The position numbers and the translations under genes are program-made. The notes under the pieces are model-generated. The model searched no databases, was not told the origin of the DNA, and worked only from the letters and a program-made list of their open reading frames with translations. From Vanilla planifolia (lineage: Eukaryota; Streptophyta; Magnoliopsida; Asparagales; Orchidaceae): a DNA stretch of 64,000 bases. Where the stretch lies: the NCBI GenBank assembly GCA_023846275.1, contig JAIUJO010000158.1, positions 1,155,528-1,219,527 of the forward strand, in the 5' to 3' direction. Within the stretch, counting starts at the first letter, position 1. Every line of letters begins with the position of its first letter. Of the stretch, positions 16,601 through 34,484 are shown in pieces.

Positions 16601-17533
16601 TACACACAAGTATGAATGTACAATTCCAAAAAGACATGCAAATGCATGCACACCTACATGCACACACCCACATGGGCATGGACATGCATAAACACACACA
16701 CCAGTACCAACACACAAAGAATCATGCACATGCACACCTATAATCATGTGCAAATGGAGATATATGTGCTATGTGCACACACTCACACACAAAGAGACAC
16801 ACACAGACACACGTACACACACATGCACATGCACATGAGAACAAATGTAGTAATGCACACACAAGAATGGACATGTGGAGGACCAGCACACACACATGCA
16901 TACTTGCATCCATATGCACACATACATGCATACACACACACACACATATAAATGCAGACAAATGTGTGCACATACACACAAACACACCAATGCACTCACA
17001 TTCACACACACACACATGCATACCCACATACAAATATGCACATAGGCAAAGACACACACATACACAAAATCATGCAGACCTACACACAAGCACACATGCA
17101 CGTGCAAACAAAAACCACACATGTAGAAAAAAGGACAACATGCACACTAACACACACAACCATTTAGACACACATGAGGGCACACATGCATGTGCATTCA
17201 TACAAATAACCACACATGTGCACATGTACAACACACACACACACAAAACCACTCATGCAGTTACATACATGCATATATACATACCACATCGACATATGCA
17301 CACACACATGCGTGCTCACACATGTGCACAAATGCAAATGCACAAACAATCACTTGGATAAACAAAAGCACATTTGCATAAGCACATTCACACACACATG
17401 CTCACAAACACACATACACATACATGTGCACATAAACCTTTACATACATGCACTCAAAGATGCACACACACATGCACACTCTTGTATATATAAACATGCA
17501 CATGCATGCACACATGTGTGTGCCCACACACCT

Positions 17534-17660
17534 ATATATATGTGCTGTACAAATAAGAAGACATGCATTCAAGCACTCATGCATGCACACACACCCCAAA
17601 AAATATATATGTGCTATACACACATGAAGACATTCATGCAAGCACTCACACATAAGCACA
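17534..17660 (+). repeat. 69-bp tandem duplication
   Basis: ATATATATGTGCT starts at 17534 and 17603. Each is followed by a GAAGACAT word, then TTCA(A/T)GCA and AAGCACTCA, so two diverged copies with a 69-bp period are clear. Confidence 0.88.
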
Positions 17661-20423
17661 TGCACGTACACACTCAAGATCATATACACACACCTATACA
17701 TGCATGTAGACACATTAATGTAGACAGAGTAACACACATGCACATGTACAACAGCACATGCTTACATGTACCCACACTTGTGCAAGCACACTCACATGCA
17801 CACTTGCAAACACATAAAAGAATACATACACACACATGCAGGAACACACACACATATACGCACACACACACATACCTTCGCAGAGTACACACACGTGAGC
17901 TAGTACACACACACACACACCTACTAACACATGCACAAATGCACACACATAAATACCAACACAATCACATGCACATGAACATGTTCACATAAGCATACAT
18001 GCATACACCCACACCAACACATACACACACAAACCATACATGTACACACAGACACACACTCACACATACAAAAACATGCAAATGCATGGAAACACACATT
18101 CACATAGAAAAACATGCACACACACACGCACATACACACATGTCAACCCACAGACAAACATGCACACGCACACACATGCACCTGCACTCACACACATGCA
18201 CACATTTACAAAAATAGAGGCACAAGCACAAGTGCACAAACATGTGAACACACACAAACAAGTGCACACATGCTTGCACACATAGATGCATATACATTTA
18301 AACACACATGCACACACACATAAGGACACTCATGCTTATAGACAATCATCTACACACACATATTCACATGCACAAGTATGCACAACACATGCACACATGC
18401 ACACACATTAATGCATGCACAAGTGCACGCATATGCACACACATAGGCACAAGCATGCAAACGCAAACATGCATAAGCACACAAATAAACACAAACATGC
18501 ACACACACATGCATCCAAATACATTGATGCATACATACATATACAAACAAATGCATGCATACACTCAAACACAGCTACACACAAACATACACACATTCAT
18601 ACTTCCATGAAAACAAACTCACATATACACATGCTCACACAACCACACACACTCAAGCCAACACACACACATGGACATGCACACATACACACCCATGCAT
18701 GCATGCACGCACTAACACCCACAAGTACACACATATGCACACACACACACACATGCATGAACACACCTGCATGCAAACACACACCTAAACATGTACACAC
18801 ACACACTTATGAAAGCACACATGCACACACACACACACACACGTGCACATGCACCCACATACACACGTGTGTGCACACACACACATGCACACATAGTCAT
18901 AGCAAACTCACTCTTGGACCCATGCACATGCCTAAACACACATGTACACGCATGCATTTATACACAAAAGCCTATAACCATGCATGCACACGTACACACA
19001 CAAACATACACTCACACACCCCAACACAAAACTTCACACACACACTCACACTTAGATATATGCATGCATGTTCACACACAAAAAAACCATAAACATAGTC
19101 ACATAGACATGACATGTGCACACACACATCTACTCATGCACATGAATAACTACACATATAGACAGACAAAAACACACAAACATGCACTGTCACACACACA
19201 CATAAGAACACACATTAATATGCATATATATATTTGCACAAAAACAAACAAGCTCATATGCATGCATACTAACACAACCAAGTATACAAGCATGTAAACA
19301 TGCATACACATGTAGGAATATGCACACACACATAATCATACCCACTCACACGCACATGCACGCATGCATATACACACATACACACACATGTACGCACACA
19401 CTTACATGCACACACATACACACATATACACACACACATATGTGAACATACAACCACACACACATAGATGCATGGACACATGCACACATTGATACAAACA
19501 AACAAGCACACACACCATAAGAACACACACATACACACAAGCACACACACATACTAGAAGACTCATACGCATTGATGCACATGCACATACACACATATAG
19601 AAATACACACACATGCACAACCATACACATATAAAGGCACACGTCAACAAAAACAAGCATGCAAACATGCATAAGTACACGCAGGCACACACATGCACAT
19701 CCACACAAAAACACATGCATGTGCACACACATTCACATATACAAATGCAAACATGCATAGATACACATGTAGACACACACACCCAACTAAGTGCATGCTT
19801 ACTTACCCACACATACACACATGCACACACATTCATAAACATACAATGGCACATGTATACATGCACATGCATAGACACACAAACATGCATGCAAATGCAC
19901 ATAGCCACCTATGCACACATGCACACACCCAAACACTCACATACATGGACATAAAAACATGCACAAACCCATACATTGTTACACAGGCACATACACAGAC
20001 ACAAACAGAAACACGAACACGTATATGCTTACACAATCATGCACACATGGATGAACTTACAAACATGCATACACGTGCACCATACAAATAGATGCACACC
20101 AACACAGACACTCGAACACCCTCATGCACAAAAGCATGCACACACACACACATCCAAAAAAACATGCATATGTGTGTGCACATATGCACACAAGCATGCA
20201 TGTGCAAATAGGCACACATATACACCCACAAAAACACTCACACATAAACACACACATGCACACGCATGCAATGCACTTACAAAAACATGCACACACTTGT
20301 GTAGACATACCAAAGTACAAACATACAAACATTGAGGAACACGCACGTGTGCATGAGCATGCACAAGCACGCACACACACACATGAACAAACATGTAGAC
20401 ATGCTCAAGTTTACACATATTCA

Positions 20424-20520
20424 TGCACACACACACACACACTCACACATACACAAGCACACATGCACACACACACACACACTCACACATACACAAGCAT
20501 ACACACACACACACACTCAT
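20424..20520 (+). repeat. 40-bp tandem repeat, two full copies and a partial third
   Basis: TGCACACA...CACTCACACATACACAAGCA starts at 20424 and 20464, a 40-bp period. A shorter third CA run ending CACTCAT follows. Confidence 0.9.
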
Positions 20521-23500
20521 ATGCACAAGAACACATGCACACACACACACATACATATGTAGTCAAAGAAAGGCAAGCACATGCATCACATGAAAAAATA
20601 CACTTGTACACACACACATATTGATGCAAACACATACACAAACACACATGCAAAAACCCACAACCACACACACATACACATGCTCACATGCTTGCACACA
20701 CACACATGCACACACACATACACATGTACCCACACATGTACACACACATTTTCACATACCCATGCACACTCACACCCACACATACACAAAAACACAACAT
20801 GTGCACACACAAATGCACACACACGCACACATGTGTACATAAGTGTGCACCAATGCACATGCACATAAACAAAAACACATGCATGTACACAAATACAAAA
20901 AAACACACGCACACTTACATGCACAGTAACACAAAAACACACACCTATATGCACAGATGCAGGAACAGCTTCATGCACATACATAAACACTCACAGACAT
21001 ACACCTACAAGAATATGAACACACGCACATACACAAACAAACATGAACACACACAGACACCGACACCTGCACACACACACACACAAACACAAACACACAT
21101 ACACACACACGTGAACCAAGCACACATGTATAGGTGCACACAAGCCCATGTTAATGCACCCATGTGCACATGCACACTAAAACACCCACATGTAGCCATG
21201 CTTACACACATCCATAGGAACAAATACAATATGCTCACACACATACACACACAGACACAAATGTAAAAATGTACACACACACCCAAGCACACACACATGC
21301 ACACACACCATATACACAAACACAAAGACACATGTGTACACATGCACACTTATGCATGCATTCAAATAAGAACATGAACATGCATGTCTGCACATACACC
21401 CACATAGACACATGGACACACATGCACACATGTGTATAGATGCACGCACATGGATGCTCAAAAGCACATTGGAATGTACACCCACGCAAAGGAATAAGCA
21501 CATGCAAACACACATGCATACATACATGACACACATGTGCACCTATGCTTATACTAGTGCATGCACATGCATACACAAACACATAACTATGCACAAACAT
21601 ACACACATACATGCATGCATATGCATGTATACACATACATAGACACACTTCTACACATATGCACATGCACACAAATGGAATCCACACACAAACACAAAAG
21701 CACTTTCACACTCACATATTGACCCATATATCGACACGCACACACACCATTACACAAACATGCATAGACATACAAACAAAAACACACACACACACATGCC
21801 CACACATGTGATCACAGCCACACACATGAAGGCAAACACACACACACACACATGCACTCATGCACCCATGTCTACACACACATTCACACAAACACCTACA
21901 CATATGAGCATAAACACACACACTTGTGTATGTGTGAACACACAGACACTTGCACACATATACACACAGACATTCCTACACACACTATCACACAGACAAA
22001 CACACACACATGTGCCCACACCCACTCACTTGCACACACATGCAGACATGAATATGAAACAATGCACAACCACACACACATGTGTGATTGCACACATGCA
22101 CACAAATTCATGCACACATTCAAGCACCCATGCACCTACCCACACACACAAGCGTAAACACTCACACATGCATAAACACATGCGCACAAAAAAGCATGCA
22201 CACACATCCAAGTACATGTACAAACTCACGCATGCATGCACACACATGCTCATACTCACACACTCATATATGCACATACGCACATGCACACACATACGTA
22301 TTCACATGCACAAAAATATATTTTAACAAAAATAAACATGCTAATATATACAATTGTCTACAAACACTCGTACATATGCACACAAAATAGATGCACACAC
22401 ACTCATACACATGCTCACACATAATACATGCAAACATGCATATAAACACGTGTAGTCATATACACATGCACACACACATACTCAAACACACAAACAAAGG
22501 CATACACACACACACACGCACACACACACACACACACACATGTACACATAGGCAATCGTGCAGACATGCATGCATGCACACCCACATCAACACGAATGCA
22601 CACACATGCATACACACATATGCACGCACACACTCTAACACTCACATTCACATGCTCACATTTGCACATGCATGCACACATACACACCCACACAAACACA
22701 CCCATGCACACACATGCATGCAAGCATAAGCACACGTAGATGCACATGCATGCACTCACAAAAAATGCATACACTTTTACAAACGTGCATAAGCAAACAC
22801 AAAGAAACATGCACACTTTTACACACACGCATATAGACATGTGCACACATATACACATATGGAAATGCATGCACACATAATTGGACGCTCAGAGACACAA
22901 GCACACTCCACATGCTCACATGCACAAATGCACACAAATAAACATGAACAAGCACGCACACATGCATGTACCCGCATATGCACTTAGACACATAGACACA
23001 AGTATACACCCATATACAAAAGTACACACACATATGCTCACACATAAGAATGGACACATATGCATGCACTGGTATGCAGACAAATGCATAAACACTCACA
23101 CACAAACATCCACAAATGCACGTGCACACACGCATATGCAAACACCCTTGCACTTACACATGCACACACATATACACGAGCACACACACATGCATGCCCA
23201 CACATGCACACACACACACAAGTACACACATGCACAACACACACTTACACATGCACACACAAATACTCACACACACATATCACATAGCACACACATAGCT
23301 ACATACACACGCATGCACTCATACACAAAAACACACACACACACATGTATATGAACACATGCATCCACATGTCTATGCACACACAAAGACACACACATAA
23401 ACTCATGCACAAAGACATTATGCACACATACATACATAAACATGAACACACACAAAAAAAACACACAAGCATGTACACATGCACATACGCACATTTGCAC

Positions 23501-26500
23501 AAGCATACACATGCACAGAAACATACACATGCAGACATTTGCATAGCCACACACAAAGACTTCCACACACACTTATGCACACATGCACACACACACACAC
23601 ATGCACTCTTATGGATACATATGAACACACTCACATAAAGACACACATATACACAAGCACAAACATGATCACGTGCACACATTCACACATAGACACATAT
23701 GCAAATGCACATGCACAAAAGTATACATACACACACATATAGGTGCAAACACAAACCCACAGGTGTAAGCACATACACACTTGAACAAACACAAACACAC
23801 ATGCACACACACACACACATGCACGCACACACATAGATAGGAATGCACACATGTTAACAAATATACATATACATACAAATACACACACACACACATCCAC
23901 ACACTCGAGAACACACACACACATACATAGGAACACATATGCACACCAACACACATGCATGCACAAACATAGTTACATATTCACAAAAGTACATGCAAAC
24001 ACACACAGACCCACAAATGTTCACACACACACACACACTCACAAAAACACATATATGAATGCACACATGTGCACATGCTCACACATAAACAGAAATGCAC
24101 AAACACATATGATTGCACATGTGCTCACACACACATACACATGTGTAGGCACAAACACACGTATATACACATGCAAACACACATACTCAAAAGTTGTACT
24201 AATAGGCACAAGAATGCACTTGCACTTGCACTTACACAAACATGCACACGCACAACACATACATGAGTACACACATATATAAACACACATATACATAACC
24301 ATGCATACATAGACATACCTACACATGTGCATAGACACCAGATGTAGATGTGCTCACATGAGCACTTACACATGCATACACATAAATGCATAGAGAATCA
24401 CATGTGCATGCACATAGATATACACATATACATGTGTATGCATAAATGCACACACACACACACATGCACAAATGCACACAAAGCACACACACAAAAGCAC
24501 AGACACACATAAATGTACAAATGCACATATGCAAGTATAAACATACAAAAACACACATGCACACACACACACACATACACAAAATAATGCACAAAGACAC
24601 ACACGCATCCATACACAACTACACACACATGTGTACATAAACACACACACACACACAAACATAAGCACACATGCACCCATGCATGCACGAAACACAACCA
24701 CATACGCATGCACAAAAATTAAAAGAAGCATATATATACACACGTACAAACTCATACACACACTCACACACGCTTGCATTCATACACATAAACATGCACA
24801 TGCATGCACACATTTACACATGCTTGCATGAATACTCAAACATGCACATGCACACACACACATACAAAAGCACGCATGCACAGACACCCACTCACACAGA
24901 TGCACTTATGTGTAGTCAAAATCATACTTGTGCACACACACACACATATGTGCATGCAAACAAGTGCACAAAATAATGTGCAAGCACATACACATACAAC
25001 TACGCACATACACCCACACGTATGTAAGAACACACACATGCATGCATACACACATACACGTGCACTAGTACACATAGATGGACACACGTGCACACATTCA
25101 TACATTCTTGCAAACACCTTCACACACACACGCCAACTTGCACGTGCCCAAACACATGTACAATTGCATGAATACACATGCACATGTTTACACAAACAAA
25201 CACATGCACCCAAACCCATGCATGTGCTTACGTGCATACAGATAGACACACAAATACACGCACATGTATGCATATGAGCACACAAACACACACACATATG
25301 CATGCAAATGTACACACACACACATGTAGGTTCATCCATACACACAAAAACATGGAAACACACTCTCTCACATGCACAAGTGCTTGCACTTGCACAAACA
25401 CACAAATCTATGCACATGGATGCACAATACACACTCATGCACACATGCACAAACACACACACGTAAAGACATGCACACACAGAGCCACACATTGACACAT
25501 ACACACAGATGCATGCCCACACACATAGTTGTACACACATGCACGCACTTGCCCATGCATACACACATAAGCATGTACACACATGCATGCATGCACACAC
25601 ACACACACATATACACCCACACCCACACACATGCATATTTATAGACATAACACATAAGCACACATAGCATGCACACACACACACAAACTCGTATACACAC
25701 TTGCATGCACTTATACACACGCATAAACACACAAATGCACAAACAGACACACATATTGACAGACACACATATGCATATGCACATAAATATACACCAACCT
25801 TTGCACATGCACACATACCCACATGCATGCACACATGAACACAAACATACACATGAAGACATGCACACACATGTACATGGACATAGTCATATTTACAAAT
25901 ATGCATGCACACACACACAAAGATAGAAAAACCACAAACATTCATAGGAATAGGTGTACAAACACATTGAAAAAGGTTCACAGACATCCACACATGCAAA
26001 AATAGATAGGCATAAGGATATGCATATGCATGCACACAAATACACACATGCAAACTCACACATAGATGTGTACACACACATAAACATTCACCAGCTTGCA
26101 TAGATGTACATGCACACATGCACATGCACACGCACATATATGCACTTGACACACATTCACAAAAATAGACACATGCACACACACATGGATGCACATGCAC
26201 GTGAAAACTTAGATAAACGAACAAATATATGCCCACATGCATGCATGCACACACACATGCACAAACACACACCCAAACATAGACATATCCATACACATGT
26301 ATGAATGCATGCATGCACAAGCACGTGCACACACACAGATAGACGTATGAACACATACACATATGCACACAACACACACATGAAAATGCACGCGCAGAGA
26401 CATAGACACATACATAAACATGTACACACGTGCACCCACACACCCACACAAACATGTATGCATGTATACATACTTGTACACACTCACACACACATACTAG

Positions 26501-29500
26501 CACTCAAACACACACATGAACAAACATAGGCACCCACATGCACACTTAAAATGAAACACACACGTACACAAAAAAACATGCACACACATGCATGCACAAA
26601 CTCATAGACACACATACACACAGGTAGCATGAACACACATCCACACATGTGCACATGCATAAAAATGCACACACATGCACATGTACACAAACACATGCAC
26701 ATGCATAAGCATAAGCATAAGCACATACACGTGCACACACACAAGCATTCATGCTCACCCACATAAACATGCACATAGACATAAATGGACAAGCACGTGC
26801 ACAAATAAACATACATGCATACACACTTACAAATGAACATGAACTCATACACAAACACACATGCACACCCTCACATGCATATACAAGAACACAGACAAGC
26901 ACAAACACATGCACATGCATTCACACTCATACAAACTCAAATACACACACACACATGAACATGCAAACATGCATACATAGACACATGCACGCACTCACAC
27001 ATGTACACACAGGAACACACACACACGCATGCATGTATATACTCACACACACACACATGCACACACATGAACAAACACTTACACATGACTTCCACACATA
27101 GGCGCACACATAGACACTAACTCACATGCACACACACATGCACGCTTACATGCATGCAATTCATAGCGTCACATGCTCAAGCAGACACATGCACACACAT
27201 GCACCTACACACACACATGCATGCACATATGCACACCAAGACACATAGAGGAATCGACACACTTACAGAAAATCGCACAAGAAAAAACCACAAGCTTACA
27301 CACTTGTGCATACACACACCTTAACAAACATGCACACTTGCATGCACAAGCATAAACTACACATAGACTTGGACACATAGACACGCTCATGTGTGCTGGC
27401 ACTCAGATATGCACACAAGCATGAACATGCAAGTGTACAGACAGACACAAAAACTCATATGTACACACATATTCATGCAAAAACATATGCACACACACAC
27501 ACACAGAAAAACATACAAATATAGATGCACAAGCATGCACAGATAAATATATAGATGTAAGTGGACACACACAGAGAAGCACACACATACACACAAATAC
27601 ATAGACAAATGAGCACACACACACCCACACACACACACATCCACATTCACACAAAACACACACACACACAAACACTCGCTTGTAGATAGCACACACACAC
27701 ACCCTTACACACACACAAAACACATATGCACTCACTTGTACACAGACACACACACACACATAGAGACTCACGTGCATACACAATTACATGCACACATACA
27801 AATGCACACAAATGCACATACGCACACACACACACACGTTGAAGTACACATGCACACACACATGCACCTATGCAATCATGTGCATCTATAAAAACACACA
27901 TGCCCACCCACTCACACATGCACAAAAAAACCCATGCACACACACATGCCCACACCCTTGCATGCACACAAGCACATGCACATAGACACACATTTGTACA
28001 CAAACATACATGCACACACACAAATACATATGTGTACATTGATGTGCATGCATATACACAAACACCCACACATGCAAATTCAAAAACAAGCCACACACAC
28101 ATGCAAAAACGCAGGCTCGCACACTTGTACACCAAGATGCATACACACATGATCATGTACACACACACACACACACACTCACATAGCATACACAGTAGCA
28201 CATATACATACTAATGCATTAACATACACACAAGCACACACAAATCTGCAAACATGTATACACACACACAAAGATTCATAGATCCACATGCAAACACATA
28301 GATGCACACACATGCATACAAATATATACAGACGTACTCACTCACACACACATGCATGCACATAGGCACACTAAAGCATGCACACACATAAGCAATCACA
28401 CACACACACCCACATGCATACAAACATGCACACATGCACATACACATACTAACATACATAAGCCAAAAACTCATGCATTCATGTCCACAAACTCACAAAC
28501 ATATGTAGAAATGCATGCACAATCATAAGGATAACCTACCCACACGCACACACAAACACATGCATGCCCATACATATGTACAAATGCTCACACATGCATG
28601 CACACACCCTACACACACAACACACACCGACACATGTGCACACATACACTCACATGTGCATATACATGCACACACAAAGGGAAACACACACATGCTCATG
28701 TACAAACACACACATGAAAACATGCACATGCACAAACATAACTACACATGAACACACACATAAATAATCATGAGCACATGCACACACATGGATGCACACA
28801 TATGGACATGCTTTCACACACATGCACACATCCATACATGAGCATGCATTCACACATACACACACCAACATAAATACACACCAACAGACACACATTCACA
28901 TAAGTATGCATGCACACATGCACACACATGAATAAGCACAAAAACACTTGCAAGGAAACACTTGAACATGCACATATGCACACACTCACTCACACACACA
29001 TACTCATATACACACACACATTAACACATGCTTATGCCAATGTGCACACACAAAAATATGAACATGCACACACACACACATATAGACGCAAACATGCAAG
29101 CATAAATCTACACAAGTACATATCTACACATAGACACATAGGTACACACAAATGCACATGGACATGCACAACCATAAACACACACATACATACATACATA
29201 TGCACTCAAACATTCACACACATGCATTCACACTTGTACGGACACACACATGTGCATAGAGGCATAGACACATACGTGTGCATCTACACACACCTAAATT
29301 TGTCACACACACAAACTCACACATCATAACACACACACACACACATGCATGCATTAACCCATACACATGCACAAAAAAACACACACATGTACCCTCACAT
29401 ACACCCCCTTACAGACTCGCACACACACAAACACATGCTCATACACACACATAACTGAACATGTGCATGCACATAGACACACATTCATACAAGCACACAT

Positions 29501-32500
29501 ACACGTAACCACACACCTGCACACACATGCACCCACAAATGTGCAAATGTACACATGCAAATGCACACACACAAGCAGACTCGTGCACACACAAGCACAT
29601 AACATAGAAACATGCAAATGCACATACACTGATGCAGATAATCGTAGACAAACATGCATGCATATACACATACACATATACACACAATCATATAAATCTA
29701 CACACATGCACACAAACAAACATGCACACATGGAAACACAACACACACGACTGCATAAAAATACATGTCCAAACACACACACACATGAACTAAAGCACAT
29801 GCACGAACGCACACACAAGTACACAAACACACACATACTCATGCTTGCATGCACAAAGATATACACACACATGTAAGTAACCATACACACACCCACACAA
29901 AACATGCAAACATGCACACATACACAAACAAATGCACACACACACAAACACACACACACCCACACAAATGTGTACACACACATGCCCTTATACACAAACA
30001 CACATTCATATGCAAAGGTACAAACATGCAAAAAAATGCACAAATACACACAAACAAAACAAAAAATGCACAGTCACATCTAGACAAACAAACACACATG
30101 CACATGTACACACATCACACACAAAAAGAATGCATGCACATACATAGCCACATGCATAGATAGATACATACATATATGAACACATAAATAGATACACACA
30201 TGTGGAAAAACACACACACACATGTATGCACACACTTTCTTTCTGTCTCTCTCACACACATGCACCCAACATGCACACAAACATGCACACATGCATGCAC
30301 ACATACTCATACAAACAAGCAAGAAAACTCGTGTAAGTATGTGCACAAACTCATGCACACAAGAACAAATGCATGCACGAATACATGAATAGCCAACACA
30401 CATACACATAGAGACATACACACACAGGCACAAACACATGTTGGTAGACACACATGAATGAATACACACACACACACATGCATGTACACATGATTACAAC
30501 ATAGTATGCATGGCAACACACGTACACATATACACACCCACACATGCATATACATGCACATATGAAGGCACACACACACAAAAACTAGCACACATACGCA
30601 CACAAACTCACACATGCATACATACGCACATGCATGCATGCACACGTAAAGACATATTCACACACACTTGCAAATGCACAAATGTATGCATAAATTCACA
30701 CATAGGCACGCATACACACATGCACACACCAACATAAATACACACATTGACACACATTGACGCACACATGAATGAACACATGCACACACATGAACAAGTA
30801 TTGAAACACATGCAAGCAAACACTTTCACAAGTACATATGGACACATGCACACACACGCACACATTCGCACATGCTCATGCACACACATGCATAAAAATT
30901 TGAACAAGCACAAACACACATGCACACACAAATATGCACACACATAGATACACACTTACATGGACACACATATACAAATAGGAAGACTGACATGCTTGCA
31001 CCCGTACAGACAAAATTTTTTGTATACACACACATAGGAACCTACAAACCATAACACATGCACACACGCATGCATGCCCCCACACACACATGTGCATGCA
31101 TGCACAAACATAAACAAACATATATACAAACATATGTGCATGTACCTACACAAACATGCAAATGCACATGCACAAGTGCAAGCAAGCACACACATGTGCT
31201 CACATGAACATGCAAAGGCATACACACACACACATGCACATACAAGCTCTCTCATACCTGCACACACATAGACACACTCATGCACATATACATACATGCA
31301 CACACACACACAAACATATTCACAAACATAAAAATATAAAAATACATACACACACACAAAATGATATAGTCACACAACCACATGTATGCATCCAAAACAA
31401 TGCACCCACACATACACACACTCACCCAATACACAAACACACACATTCTTTCATGTATGCATAAAAGCACAAACAAATACATAGACACACATACATATAC
31501 ACACATAGACACACCTGCATAAACACAAAGATGAATACACACACACACAACAACACATGTGCAAATGCACACACACATGAACACACACATGTACACACAC
31601 ACATGTAAAAACATGTACACACATGCATAGACTCATGGTCAAACAAATGGGCATAGACGTACACACACATGCACACAAAAATAGGCACACACATGCACAT
31701 AGTCACACATATACATGCATGAAAACACTGGCATACATAGGTACACACATGCACATGTACACATATGCACACGGACAGACGTTTAAGCACACATACATAA
31801 TGGCCATGCACACACACCCTCATAAAATGCACAAACAAACAAACAAACAAACACATGTCCACAAACAATCATGCATAGCTACATATAAAGACACCCATAT
31901 ACACACACATGCATTGTATGTAGGCAACACACAAAATGATGTGCATGTGCAAATGCACATATGCATACATGAATAAATAGACATGAAAATAGAAACTGTT
32001 AAGTAGACACACACCCACACATGCAAATACGCACACAGACACCCACATGCATGCACACAAATTGATGCACTCATACACATAAACACACACAAGCAGGCCC
32101 ACATGCACATATGCACACACAACATATGCACACATGCACTCACATGCACACAAGCTCATGCACACATATGCACAAACACATAAAAGAACGTACACGCATG
32201 TTTCTACAGACACATACATTCACAGACACATACATCCATACACACAAATGCACACATAACAAGACAACTATGCACACACACATGCATACAAACACACAAG
32301 CATACATACTAGCAGACATGCACATACATGCACACCCAAGAATGCAGTGCATGTGCACAAACATGCACGTAAACAAACACACACAAGCACATGCACACAA
32401 ACATCCACTACCAAACACATGCACACATTCATATAGTGCACCCACACACTCATGAACACACAAAAATATGCCCACATGCCATATTCATTCATGCACATAC

Positions 32501-34441
32501 ACATACACATGCACATGAGCACACAAAAACAAAGACGCACACACAGACACACGCACTTGCAAAAATGTACCCGCACACACACACCCTTACACATGCACTC
32601 TCTCACACATGCAAATGCACATGTATACCCACATGTAAACACTTGTAGATATATGCAATCCCGCATACATGAAAACACACATGAAAATAAATATACATAT
32701 TTGCATATGCATGCAAACACACACACACCTAAGCACATGTATACACATGACAATTCAAACACACATGCACATTTGTGCAGATACACATGCATGAAGAAAT
32801 ATGCATGTGCATGCACACCCACACAAAGACACACACACATGCATGTACACCAAAACTCACACACATGCATGTCAGCACAAACTTGCACACACCCACACAT
32901 ATGAACACACACATGTGCATGTAGGCAAACACATACATACCCATGCATGCATAAGTACATAAACATGCACACACACACACATACAGACAGACACACACAC
33001 ACACAGAAGCACATGCACAAGTGCACACACAAACACAGACATGCACACACATACACACTCATGGACATATGCACACACACATACAGACAAGCATGTGCAT
33101 AGACATTCACATAGATCTTCACCCACACATAACACACACCTACACACACATGTGCCCACACACATAGACAAACCCATGCACAAACACACTCACACATACT
33201 TGTACACACGCACGTGGATGTGCACACACAAAACTGCACTAGCATGCACACATGCCCAAACACTTTGAAACACATAAACATGGATGCACACACATATGTA
33301 CACACAAACATGTGCATCTATACACACATATATGCATAAGCACACAAAATAATGTGCACAAATAAACACACACATATACATGAATAATACTTGCAAGCTC
33401 ACATGCACACACACACACACACTTGAACTCTTATTCATCAACACTCACACACATGCATGCAAATACACACTTACATGCACACACACACACACATGTACAC
33501 ACAAGTGCACTCATGTATACACATGCACATGCACACTCACATACACACACAAACGCATGCGTGTACCCATGCACACATATAAATGCACAACACACATATG
33601 CCTTTACGCATGCATGAGTAAGCACATGCATAGACTCATATGGAAACATGAAGGCACATACACATGTGCCCACACAAATAGGCACGCACATGCACACACA
33701 CACACACACCCAAACATGTGCACATACACGCACATGCATGCACAAAGACAAACATGCACTCATGCATGCTGAAGCACGTGCACACATGACACACTCTAAA
33801 AAAGACACGTACAAACATGCATGCACAATCACACACATACAAATGTGCTAGCAAGCACATATGCACACACACACATATGCATGCACATTCATACAAAAAC
33901 AAACATCGACATAAACGTACACACAGTCACACACACGCACACACGTATGCAAAAACACAGATGCACACACTTGTACTAGCACACCTACATGCATATTCAC
34001 ACAAACAAACACACACACACATACACAAATACACTTGCAAACAAAAGAATACACACCTACAAACACACACAAACATAAGTACACACACATGCACACCATT
34101 TCACACACATTTAGAATCAAGCACATGCACATGCATATATGCAGATACACTCAAACACACAGACCAACACACATGCACATAAAATCACAAACATGCACAC
34201 ACACGAACACAAAGGCACACACACGTGTGTATACATGTATGCACACACATGCACACAAACACATAAATACACATTCACATGCATAAACAAACACATGCAT
34301 GCATGCATGCACACATGAACACATACACACAGACATGCACACACAATCACACATGTGCATGTTCACACACATACATGCACATGAGCATGTGTACAAACAC
34401 ATGCATACACACACACAAGCATAAGCACACAAATCTAACAT

Positions 34442-34442
<1 letters not shown>

Positions 34443-34479
<37 letters not shown>
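34443..34479. repeat. Pure (CA)n microsatellite
   Basis: An uninterrupted CA run of about 18 units, the longest pure dinucleotide run I noticed in the array. Confidence 0.93.

Positions 34480-34484
<5 letters not shown>

Noticed and set aside
24836..26503. A 555-residue open frame on the - strand
   Set aside because: It is almost entirely Cys, Val, Met, His and Ala from TG/CA repeats. It has no domain, and similar frames occur all along the array. The lack of stops follows from the base composition.
32268..33317. A 349-residue Cys/Val-rich open frame on the - strand
   Set aside because: Same cause: GTGTGC-type repeats read as Val-Cys. Cysteine spacing follows the repeat, not a zinc-finger or toxin pattern.
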